Positions 1-9,627 of a DNA stretch of 64,000 bases are shown here, piece after piece. Origin of the DNA: Bondarzewia mesenterica (taxonomy: Eukaryota > Basidiomycota > Agaricomycetes > Russulales > Bondarzewiaceae); assembly GCA_004802705.1 (NCBI GenBank), contig SGPL01000033.1:50039-114038 (forward strand), read 5' to 3'. Made by a program: the position numbers and the translations under genes. The notes below the pieces were generated by a model that was not told the DNA's origin, did no database searches, and was given only the letters and a program-made list of their open reading frames with translations. Position 1 is the first letter of the stretch. Each line of letters starts with the position of its first letter.

Positions 1-2
1 AC

Positions 3-412
3 GGCCATCTGCCTATCTGCTGGGGTGTATTGGCCGGTGCTCTAGGTCTATCCATAGGTACGCCTCGCATTTTCTGATACTATTTAGATCGGCACATATC
101 TTGAATGGTTGCTCAGAACGTGGTACACACCTCCACCTCTTCCTCCATGCCCGTGGCATCCTCTCTGCCGCCATCCGCATGAATGCCCTAGGCCCTTACG
201 CGGCCCAACAGCTTCTCCTTCATGCTGTGCGTCCGCTTGTCGATGCAGAAGCCAAACGCTCGGAAGGACGCACCACCGGCCTCTGGCGCGATGAACGAGA
301 AGATGTAAATGTTCTGGAAGAGAGCGCAATCGGCCCTGCAACGACTTGGCCTTTGGGAGAGATCCTTGCCGCACGGCATGATCAGCTGCATTCGAGGATT
401 TTCAATAGCTGA
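3..412 (+). CDS. ureF: Urease accessory protein UreF, C-terminal part (5' end outside window)
   Basis: Two exons are visible, 3-57 and 117-412, split by a 59-nt intron (gtacgc...ctcag) in phase 1. The joined protein runs from a stretch with HLPICWGVLAGALGLSIE through LHLFLHARGILSAAIR and GPYAAQQLLLH to the C-terminal TWPLGEILAARHD and RIFNS. This matches the last helices and the characteristic fungal C-terminus of UreF. UreF works with UreD and UreG to load nickel into urease in the cytosol. The start and the N-terminal two thirds lie upstream of the window. The downstream 1.1 kb has no further coding signal on this strand. Confidence 0.85.
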   Translation, partial: PSAYLLGCIGRCSRSIHRYASHFLILFRSAHILNGCSERGTHLHLFLHARGILSAAIRMNALGPYAAQQLLLHAVRPLVDAEAKRSEGRTTGLWRDEREDVNVLEESAIGPATTWPLGEILAARHDQLHSRIFNS

Positions 413-1563
413 AGGTATTCTCCATGTCTTTTTGTGAGGTGCCCAATCTTTTTCATTTTACGTGATGCTCAGCTCTGTGCTATCTCATCTTCGACGGTGG
501 AGCATGAACATCACAACGTCATTGGGCGAGTATCGCTTCTACAGCTCGCTTGGCGAAAGGCAGTAACTTCCGTATCTACTTGCGGGACAAAGATGATATG
601 CAGTGCGAGTAGTGATTCATTGACGTGCACGGGTGCAAAAACATGTCTTTCTACTTGCAGTGGAAATGGAGTCGAGGCTGCTGGTCAGTCCGCCGAGCAT
701 CAGTGATCTTTTGCCCGTGCAGCCTTCGTTTCTCCGGCAATGTTGTTATTTGGGTGATTTTTACGTCGCTCCTATATTTGTTGTATGATCATCTTGCGAC
801 TTGAATAGAAGACAGTGGGATCTGGGGCTTGGCGTCTGATTTTGGAGGCCCAGGTGCGTATATAACTGCACTCTTCAAGAGTTAGGATTTTGATGGTGGC
901 AATTTACACATATCCAGATTCCATTCGACATTCTCTCTTAGTCTCCTTTGCAGACCTCACACAGAAGACAATCGTTCTGTGTATGAGATTCTCTCTGACG
1001 AGGATATGCTGGAGCCCGATCGCACACATCTCTGGTTTACAGATGATGCTGAACCTTGCTGTTCTTACGCTCTCTTCAAATGATAGATCTCTTTCATATT
1101 CTGAAGTCGACTATCCTTGACTACTGTCTGAACAGTGCGACGTACGGAAGGTTAATATGGCAAGGTCGCGCATTACGATCTTGGCAAGGCAACTAGTCGG
1201 CTTGAAGAGAACACAACGAGCAACACGCCTGGCGAAGTCCTATTCTGACGGGACTGATTCAATAATTTGATCCTTTCCCATATTTCATCTTTGCAGTCTT
1301 TGTCGAAGTTGAAGTTGTTGTTGAGCTGAGACACGGTAGGACACGGCCCTGCCATCGTGCCGAGCTGTGCCGAGACCAAGTGTCAGAGGTCTCGAGCAGT
1401 GTTGTTCCAACTTTCTCAAGACAAACACCCAAACAACACTTTCTACTTCGTCTTAGTTCTCAACTTCTCCTGGTACCATTCGATCATTTCACGGTTCGCA
1501 GAGTTTCTCTATCCTAAAGACATCACCAGTCCTTCAGGGATCTACACTCCGACACCACAAGCC
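413..1563. other. Intergenic region between ureF and TEX1
   Basis: I see no supported gene. Open frames here are short and without recognisable domains. The stretch holds the ureF 3' end and the TEX1 promoter side, plus a short piece (about 937-994) that recurs in inverted orientation near 21.7 kb. Confidence 0.5.
937..994 (+). repeat. Short dispersed repeat, copy A
   Basis: About 55 bases containing tctcctttgcagacctca and cgttctgtgtatgaga are shared, with a few mismatches and a small indel, with the reverse complement of about 21673-21731. Both copies lie in intergenic DNA, so it is probably a remnant of a dispersed element. Its family cannot be named from the sequence alone. Confidence 0.6.
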
Positions 1564-3095
1564 ATGTCCAACTCAGCGACAGCATCAAATGGAAAGGACG
1601 AAGAGGAAATTCCGCCTCCCCAACGTCCGCCATCCCCACCTCTCCACACAACTTTCGCAGCTAGAGGTGTCCACGTACGATATGATCCCGACCGCACCTT
1701 ATAGAATCATGACGATGACAACGGCCTCGTCCCCAGCCAACAACATTCTCTGCGTTCCGACCTCGAGACGTCCGAGTTACCTCGCCGCTGGCAATGACCC
1801 ACGTCGCGTGGAGCTGCGACGGAAAGAAGTTAGCAGCAGTAGGGATTGATAAGATTGTGCGGGTTCTTCAGCCAGAAAAGAGTGTGAGTCGTCGCATGAA
1901 CCCGAAGCTGCGGTGGCGTATGGGTTGGCTCCATTGGCGGAATTGCTGATTATTTTTGGTTTTTGCAGATGGAGATGCGAGCTGCTTCACTTTTCTCGGG
2001 CGGGCATTCGGATGATGTTGACTACGTGACATGGAACCCGACTCACCCAGAGTTATTTTGCTCGTCCAGTCAGAAAGACCGACGGATAGTGTTCTGGGAT
2101 GCGCGACGTACGTTTGCTTTGTCTCACTCTCATCTCAGACTTTGGACAGCATCATTCCTCTTTACAGAGAGTCGTCATACCCAGCAACGCACTCTTAAAG
2201 TATCACCGGTCCAAACGAACTACTCACCAGACGGCAAATCGCTTCTGTACGTCTCTGCTGGCCACCAAGTGTTCTTCATGACGTACGGAAAAGAAGCGGA
2301 TGATGCGAAGGAGCAATGGACGAACACTGACAAAGAAGGAGTGCGCACTGATCTTATTCGAATCATTTCTCTTGAGCTAATGATAGCTTTTCTTTGTTTT
2401 CTGCATGATTCATCAGGTCACGGCATCTACTGCAATGTTCAATCATACAGGAGACGGGATCATCCTGACCCATAATTCTGAACATACACTTCGAATCATG
2501 GACTATCCGTCACTATCGCTATATGAAACTCCAGCAGCTCATGTTGGAGGTTGTGTCGCTGCCGCGCTAGACCCGCGAGGAAGGCAAGCTTTCGCTCTCC
2601 ATTGTGTCTCTCAGCTTTGAAATCAACGTCTGTTTACTCGTATAGGTATCTCGCCTCAGGCGGGCACGACTCGATCGTCAATATGTTTGACCTATCCGAA
2701 TGGATATGTGCACGAACAATTACTTCCTGCGAGTGAGTTCATCGTTTTTTCGCCTGTTCTGTTCTTGGAAATTGATGTAATCATTCTCGCAGAAACTCGA
2801 TTACGTCGCTGAGTTTCTCACATGACGGCGAATACATTGCAATTGCCAACACCGGGTCGTATATCGACATTGTGAGCTCTTCCGCAGTCCGGCATTCTTT
2901 GGGCTTATCTTTTTGCACACTCAGTGCTCTACGGAGACTAGCATCCCTTTACATCGCGTCCCCGCACTTGCGCCGTCACCTACGGTAACCTGGCATCCCT
3001 CTAAATACGTGATTGCTTACTGCGGACAAACGAAGTTGCGAGAAGGTGGTCCACCTCCAGTTGCAGTGATCAGTCTTTTTGGGCCGGGGATGTAA
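1564..3095 (+). CDS. tex1: THO complex WD40 subunit TEX1/THOC3
   Basis: Eight exons: 1564-1674, 1737-1883, 1969-2107, 2168-2340, 2417-2583, 2646-2732, 2793-2871, 2925-3095 (357 aa). The product is a beta-propeller whose WD repeats include VAWSCDGKKLAAVG, GHSDDVDYVTWNP, RYLASGGHDSIVNMFDL and SFSHDGEYIAIANTGSY. It ends in TWHPSKYVIAYCG and a conserved FGPGM-type tail. TEX1/THOC3 is part of the nuclear THO/TREX complex that couples transcription to mRNA export. The first intron (1675-1736) is inferred from phase and weak sites, so the N-terminal 40 residues are the least certain part. Intron 5 (2584-2645) has a GC donor (aag|gcaagc). Length and repeat order fit the family. Confidence 0.9.
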
Positions 3096-3208
3096 CACAC
3101 ATTGGTGGCGGCTCCTGCGTATCTCAACAATTTCCTTTGCATTGTAAACTGTAACCCGTAGCCTGATTTGTCTCAATGATGTTGGTTGTGACGAAAATAG
3201 CAGACAAA

Positions 3209-3230
3209 TGGCTACATCTCAATGTAGCCA
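3209..3230. repeat. Perfect 9-bp hairpin downstream of TEX1
   Basis: tggctacat, a 4-nt loop ctca, then atgtagcca: a perfect inverted repeat about 110 bases after the TEX1 stop codon. It could be a 3'-UTR hairpin or chance. No function can be assigned. Confidence 0.6.
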
Positions 3231-3469
3231 ATAACCAAGGAAGTGGCCTCTATTTTTGTCCCAACCTAGGGTAATACAGGGTAATACCAAAACAATCATT
3301 GCAAAAGCAGTCAACACTCCTACAAACAGGGCTTTAATTATGCATGATAATACATCAAATTCTCATCGGCCTCTTCGACCATGCAGCTCCATGCAGTCTC
3401 ATTCTCATTGAGTTCATGCTTCCAAGTTGTAGCTTGCTCGTTAAAGCTGAACGAGCATGGAAACTTGAT

Positions 3470-3485
3470 TTAGGGTTAGGGTTAG
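3470..3485 (+). repeat. Interstitial telomere-type TTAGGG tract
   Basis: ttagggttagggttag, about 2.7 units of the TTAGGG repeat used at most fungal chromosome ends. It is far too short to be a telomere, so it is interstitial or coincidental. Confidence 0.6.
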
Positions 3486-3957
3486 AACAACGGCCCGACA
3501 TAAAAAAAAAGGCCCGCCCGGCCAGAGAGGCCGAGGCGGGACAGGAAAATATTGAGACGATGCATGAGCCGGAGCCCATACAAACCACAGGGTCACTCTG
3601 AGGACAAGGTCGCCGTGCTATGGAATGCCCCCATGGTCCACAAACCCAGGTCCTTGAAGGGGCCTGTGTCATCAAGGTAAGTATGAAGAAACCAAGATTG
3701 TGGGAGGAATCTTATATAGTCTATCGCCTGCGCACGGGCCACCTCGGTGAGGCGCGACTGGCGGGAGCTTTGATAAGCGCGGTCTCTGGCAATTCCGTTC
3801 TTGTCCATCCAACAGTGACAAGACGCGTGAAGAATTGGAACTTCAAGCTGCAATGGTAGTGTGTCACGGTAATATTGAAAGAATACTGAGCACTGAAACT
3901 GATGACCTTTGCGAATAATTTACCCTCTTCCCCCAACATTGAATCATGTTTCGTGAT

Positions 3958-5728
3958 TTAAGTACTACGATCTAATGTTGCGACACGCTCCTCGTCCGTA
4001 GTGAAAGCGCCGTTTGTAACCGCTGTATCACGGGGTGCGGGCTGGAACGTCTCCAGGACGTAAGAATTATGGTCGCCCCTGCTCAACACCATTTCGCGCA
4101 TGTTCAGGAAAAGACGCGATCCAAGGATCGATGGAAGTGCGCAAGACCAACTGTCGCCCATGGCGGAACGGGTCAGAATGACGCCGTAAACACAAACACA
4201 GGCAAAGAACTCACGGCATGATAATGTTGATATACCGGTTGTAATGAGCCCAGATGACTGTGTTTATCGTCAATTCAACAAAGATTCTGTTCGAAACGGA
4301 CATATATCAGAATGAAGCGCCTGACGTTTGCATAGCAACGGAGACTTACGCCAAAAAGTACATCACGCTGCGGCGCAGTGAGCATCAGGAATGGCATCAT
4401 AAATCTGCCCTACATACCTGTCACGAGCAATCAGCTTGATCATGGGCGGTGTCGTCGACTTCAAACGACCACCTGACTTGCTAGACCCAAAACCGAAACG
4501 ATAGAGCAACTCCTCGCCCCAAGCCTTCCATACGACGAGCAGNCAAAGCAANGGCTCAAAAATGAGAGTAGGTATCCAGAAGAGCGCAGAAATACTGAAA
4601 ATGCCAGCATAGTAACATCCGGTTGGTGTCGACACNACGGGAAGATCTGAACANAATAAANNNAAGTTTGGNGGAANCGCTGATAGAGAGGGCGAGCGCA
4701 CGAGATATATGTGCCATGGTGACACCCACCAGGACGGCCATGATGGCGANCTCAATAGCGCAGCATGACATGAGGAAGTAGAGAAGTGTTCGGTTTCGCC
4801 CATAGAGAGCGTAGACCTANTGTAGTTCGCCTTCAGCGCTCCGCTCGAGGATGAACANGACTACCGCTCACTCGCAATTGCAAGATGCCTGTTTAATGAT
4901 GANAGNATTTTTTNTAACGGTAACGGTTNGAGCTTATGGAAACACGTACTCTGTACAGAGATNGTCGTCAAAAGCGTCACGATGTCATCGCACATGAGGT
5001 ATATAANACAGCTGAATAGCTGCAAGTCATATACAGTGGGATGGCTGGTGAATGCAAGTATACTCACAGCTGACGAAAGGTCAGCGATTACTGGCTGAAT
5101 GGACTGGCATGGAGGAAGGTACTCTACCTTAGGAGAAGCGATCCCGCCAGGAGCGAAGGGAACTGGGNTCATGAATCGTCANGAAAGCATAATCTTAGAG
5201 AATGGCGAGTAAAAACGTACTCGTGTCAAAGATTAGCCAAAGGAGTGGAAAGAATCTGTTCTGTGGGGCATATCAGTGGTTATTCAGGNNTCCCTCGCCA
5301 TGCAAAGTACGGTGCNCACAAAAACAAAAAACCAGAAGGCCCATCGGTTCTTCTTCTGTCGCCATATAAGGTCGATCTGCACGGGCGGGCAGGCATTAGC
5401 GACTACAACACGCAGGAGAACATAGCAGTTCAGGCTCACCTCTCTGTCTAGAGTTATGACTTCATGATGGCACGGGCAACATCGAGAAGTATCAATACGG
5501 CATTGGCATAAGAGGGGGGGTAACGCCAAACAGTGCGAAGTACNGACAATGATCATAGGCCAGAAGGCCCAAAGCCCCCGCTCTTGATTGTTTGCCGATG
5601 TTCACTGTATGTACATTCGAATATTTAAGGATCTCATCAGCGACCACCGATCAGAGCATGTAGTTCATAAATCGAGACTCACAAGCAAGGCGATATGGGA
5701 TGGGGAGCGTTATCCCAGCGGCAGACAT
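3958..5728 (-). CDS. DUF6533-type fungal multi-spanning membrane protein
   Basis: Thirteen exons on the minus strand: 5728-5683, 5604-5548, 5459-5440, 5376-5320, 5260-5221, 5162-5128, 5019-4950, 4889-4873, 4816-4702, 4646-4418, 4367-4350, 4286-4215, 4150-3958 (about 322 aa, phases consistent). The N-terminus carries the family signature LLAYDHFITLDREIDLIW. It is followed by several hydrophobic helices, the motif LRVYALYGRNRTLLYF, a helix pair around FSISALFWIPTLIFE, and a last hydrophobic segment IFVELTINTVIWAHYNRY before a polar C-tail. This architecture (about seven helices) is typical of a large basidiomycete family of unknown function. Several exons are only 17-20 nt long. Several Ns fall in exons and splice sites (for example near 4660-4675), so exons 9-10 and the exon 2/3 junction are less sure. 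Confidence 0.75.
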
Positions 5729-6835
5729 AGTCGNAATTGACGGTAATATGGGAGAGTAGCAATAGATGGTTTTGCATCATTGACTTTATCCAATACTTAT
5801 GTACTCCAAGGTGGAGACNGAGGTACAGAATCGGGCGCCGATCGCGCGCTGGCCATTGAAGGCCGTTGNTCGAAATGAGAGAAGGCTNAGAAGATATGAT
5901 GTAGGATAAGCTCGGACCCGCAAGTGCTCCATGGAGGCAGCGNTTCAGGCTCTCGAGCGCGCGCCTGANNACAGGATAAGCTTCATCGACTAGATGGTGA
6001 CAGGCCCGTGATATTATGTACCCGCCTCCATCTTGTGTTGTCTTCTCGCTGCATATATGTACTGCACACNGTAGCACNATGTGCACAGGAGGCCACTAAT
6101 AGAGTTCCGCGGCAAAATCGTATCCCTCTTGATCCTTAGCTCTCGTCTCTCTTTCGTCAAGGACACAGACCGATTATTTGAAGGGAGACATGAACTTAAG
6201 CTTGTTCGACTAGATTCACAGATTTACGATCCTATGTAGCCCAAAGGAAGACATAACTGCGCGAGGAAGGATGAACAGGACCAATGGGCATGCCGGTCAC
6301 GGTCANNACCGAACCATGTAGCCATGATCAGCAGAATTGCAAGAGCGCTTCTTCAGTTTCTGATTATCAACACCATCATGGCGACCCTATTTGTTTGTTC
6401 AGCTAGTCGTGTCTGTCGCAAGCCATTCAGATGCCTAACTTACCATACAGAGTAACAAGATTCATACGCATTCAACATTCAATGCTCTTGCAGGTGGATC
6501 CCATGCTGCACCCACATCGACACGGGACGAGATCTGCTAGCAATGGTCAATACNCAGCATAACTGANGTAGACATACGACTGTCTGCGCTTTGATGAGAT
6601 CACAAGTCTGCCNTACACTTGCATCACCCCTGGTTGTCTGGCAGGCCCATCTGATCAACGAAGACGCTAGAGAGTGGGTTGTGTATGGGGGCGTTTGACG
6701 CATTCGGGGTGGGGATGAAAATGGAATCCGTGCATACTTACAAGTCCCACATAGCTCATACGAGGTGTCAGGCCAAANCNGCGGAAACAAATTGAATGCA
6801 AGGTNGATGCTACAGTAGCTATGGACAGTGCACTG
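5729..6835. other. Unassigned N-containing stretch between two minus-strand genes
   Basis: Many single Ns break reading frames. Short open stretches on the minus strand (for example 5729-6086 and 6479-6790) show no recognisable domain or splice-consistent continuation. It probably holds the DUF6533-type gene promoter and the NDUFB9 3' UTR. Confidence 0.4.
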
Positions 6836-7442
6836 TCAGTGATGGGCATCATCGGCTTCGTGGTCAAATATGGGACCCAATNGAGGCTGTAGCGAGGACT
6901 GTAAGNACATCCACAGATGAATTCAAGAACAGAACCCACAGGCGCATTGCGTTCCCTAAGAGAATACAGCATCAGTATCAATAGAATGTGGAGTAACGCC
7001 TGTGCTGTGGTACGTACCATTTGGTTCCACCAGGAGCAAGGGCGGCTGAGGGCGTGCAAAGCAGGACTTTGAGACGCGTCCAGAAGAGTTGAAAGGGCAA
7101 GCGAANACTCACGGATGTATGGTTCAGGGTGTTGTCTCTCCGCGAGCTCCGTCTCTGCCTTCTCCAAGATTCTCGCGAGCGCACGAGGATCACTGACATC
7201 CCTTCAGTGGAGCATCAGTCGCATATCACTTTTCTCGCCCTCGCTGCCCGGTATTGCGCACGCAGCCCGCCCTCCTAGCCAACGAGCACTCACCGGTTCT
7301 TCTCAAACTCGGCCCTGATACTCAATGCNCGTCCCCTGAACAAATCATACCGCACTACCCANTCCCTTTCATTCTTCAACATCCGCTTGTAGAGCGATTT
7401 GACGTAGAGTCTGTGCGCCGAGGAGAACGGGGATGTCGACAT
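6836..7442 (-). CDS. ndufb9: Mitochondrial complex I subunit NDUFB9 (B22), LYR family
   Basis: Five exons: 7442-7294, 7201-7113, 7045-7018, 6955-6940, 6898-6836 (114 aa, all phases close). The protein begins SSAHRLYVKSLYKRMLKN, containing the LYK/R tripeptide of the LYR superfamily. It continues with RALSIRAEFEKNRDVSDPR and RILEKAETELAERQHPEPYI, then APGGTKWERN, the usual B22 order. The protein ends FDHEADDAHH. It is an accessory subunit of the membrane arm of NADH:ubiquinone oxidoreductase and binds acyl carrier protein through the LYR motif. One exon is only 16 nt long, and two Ns change single residues. Its start codon lies about 25 bases from the assembly gap. Confidence 0.88.
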
Positions 7443-7466
7443 GGTTCGCGTTATGGTGAAACGGTC

Positions 7467-7980
7467 NTNNNACNNNNCNCNNNNNNNNNNNNNNNNNNNN
7501 NNNNNNNNNNNNNNNNNNNNNNNNNNNNNNNNNNNNNNNNNNNNNNNNNNNNNNNNNNNNNNNNNNNNNNNNNNNNNNNNNNNNNNNNNNNNNNNNNNNN
7601 NNNNNNNNNNNNNNNNNNNNNNNNNNNNNNNNNNNNNNNNNNNNNNNNNNNNNNNNNNNNNNNNNNNNNNNNNNNNNNNNNNNNNNNNNNNNNNNNNNNN
7701 NNNNNNNNNNNNNNNNNNNNNNNNNNNNNNNNNNNNNNNNNNNNNNNNNNNNNNNNNNNNNNNNNNNNNNNNNNNNNNNNNNNNNNNNNNNNNNNNNNNN
7801 NNNNNNNNNNNNNNNNNNNNNNNNNNNNNNNNNNNNNNNNNNNNNNNNNNNNNNNNNNNNNNNNNNNNNNNNNNNNNNNNNNNNNNNNNNNNNNNNNNNN
7901 NNNNNNNNNNNNNNNNNNNNNNNNNNNNNNNNNNNNNNNNNNNNNNNNNTAACNATTCATCNNNTNNCNNTCANTNNCNN
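7467..7980. other. Assembly gap (N run)
   Basis: An essentially continuous run of N with a few called bases at its edges. It hides the 5' end of eIF3f and the shared upstream region of eIF3f and NDUFB9, which are transcribed divergently from it. Its true length is unknown. Confidence 0.95.
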
Positions 7981-7982
7981 NN

Positions 7983-9009
7983 CTCGATCACTACCTCCGC
8001 CGCACCGACACGCAAGAACGCGTAATTGGCACCCTTCTCGGGACGCGCTCAGAGGGCGGCGAAATCGATGTGCGCTCGGCGTTTGCGGTCCTGCACAGCG
8101 AGACGAGCGAACAGGTTGCCGTCGATATGGAATACCACCGTGCTATGTACGAGCTTTCGCAGCGTGTAAACCCAAAGGAGGTTATCGTCGGCTGGTGCGT
8201 CCCACTCCACCGGGTGCTCGTGGAGTATATCGATATTGATAGACAATTCGTTGTGACAGGTATTCGACGGGTTCTAACTTAAACACATACTCTGCCCTCA
8301 TTCAAAATTTCTACTCGCAAGAGACTGCACCGCATCCAGCAATTCACGTCGCAGTGAACACTGGGACCGTTGAGGGCGAAGAAGCTGGCGTGAAAGCTTA
8401 CACAGGGTATGACTTAGTATGCAGCTTGATAACCGTACCTAAAATAATGTTGTTCTTGTTCAGCTCGCCCATCGGAGTCTACCCCAAACCCGAAAACGCA
8501 GTTTTCGTCCCCATTCCTGTCGATCTGCGCTTTAACGATGCAGAGCGTAGCGGCTGTACGTTTCCCTCCCTCCCTTCTCTTTCATATCTCAGACTGACGT
8601 CTGCTCCCTCATACTTAAGTGGACCTCCTCACCTCTCCGCCGGCCACTCTCCCGATCAACGACCTCTCAAAACTTGAATCTTCGCTGCAAAACGTCTTGG
8701 CGATGCTCGATCGTGTCCTCTCTTACGTCCGCGCAGTTCTTGCTGGCGAGAAGAAGGGAGATGCGGCTGTTGGGCGATATCTCCTGGAGACATTTGGTGC
8801 GGGCACCGAGGAGCTCGAGCGCGGCGGGTTCACCAGTAGTTTGCAGGTGCGTTTTGTAGTCCGCATTTCCAGCTATCTTCTTTTATTCATCCTCATCCTA
8901 CAATTCCAATACTGTGGAACAGGACACGCTCATGTTGTCTTACCTCGCGAATCTCGTTGAAGCGCAAGCCCAGGTGTCGTCGCGTCTCGCCCTCGTCACC
9001 GCGTCCTAG
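7983..9009 (+). CDS. eif3f: Translation initiation factor eIF3 subunit F (5' end in gap)
   Basis: Visible exons: 7983-8194, 8260-8406, 8464-8555, 8620-8846, 8923-9009; phases are consistent. The protein is an MPN (Mov34) domain: [40 protein letters not shown], then [19 protein letters not shown]. The C-terminal part follows with [19 protein letters not shown] and [18 protein letters not shown]. This order and the length match eIF3f, a non-catalytic MPN subunit of the eIF3 complex that recruits the 40S ribosomal subunit. The N-terminal exon or exons, including the start codon, fall in the N run. Confidence 0.92.
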
Positions 9010-9627
9010 TGCTATCCGCACGAGTCTCTCCACTCAAAAAAATGTACTGCGCTTGTATGTATTCATACCAGCCGGGCAGCACTGTGTCAGAACTTTCTGC
9101 ACCGTGTCGGGAATGACTGCCTATGAGCATGATTGACTTGAATCGGTTTAACCAAAGGACTTAGAGCTCGAACCTCATCCAGTACACCTGTCTTCAGTCC
9201 GTTGAAAGCGATAATATTAACAGCCATAAAGAACGTACGCCCCCGCAGACATGGCGCCAAAACACAATGAACATTGATTGACGGTTGGACGAAACAGTGG
9301 TCATGTAATTAACTCATCGGGATATCGGCGATGAAGGAACAACAACACCCAGTGGTGCCACTTGGGCCATACACCCTCCGTATTTGCAGGTGCGTAACCT
9401 TGTTCATCCAAATCTTCGCGATGAATGAACTCTAGCATTCAAGTCAGGAGGTTGACTCAACTAGACGAGCTCTAGTTGATGTGATTGCTCCTCCCTGTCT
9501 CGAAGATCGCGGAAGTTGAGGGCAGCGCGCTTATCGTTGCTCTTTGTGAATCGCAATGGTCCAATCCGCAAGTAAACAACTGAAATCTATATCAGCACAG
9601 ACGTATAACTACAGCTTCAAAGAGTGA
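9010..9627. other. Intergenic region between convergent genes
   Basis: About 620 bases between the eIF3f stop and the RRN3 stop. I see no gene or clear repeat. It probably contains both 3' UTRs. Confidence 0.5.

Larger units (their letters stand above)
3096..3957. other. Intergenic region between convergent genes
   Basis: The TEX1 3' end and the DUF6533-type gene 3' end face each other here. No gene is supported. The stretch contains a perfect 9-bp hairpin (3209-3230), the near repeat gggtaatacagggtaatacc around 3270-3290, and a short telomere-type tract (3470-3485). Confidence 0.5.

Noticed and set aside
5679..6086. 135-codon minus-strand frame as another membrane protein exon
   Set aside because: Contains many Ns, and its composition lacks hydrophobic periodicity; only its last part overlaps exon 1 of the DUF6533-type gene.
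7441..8025. Long open frames across the N run
   Set aside because: They are an artefact of untranslatable N codons.
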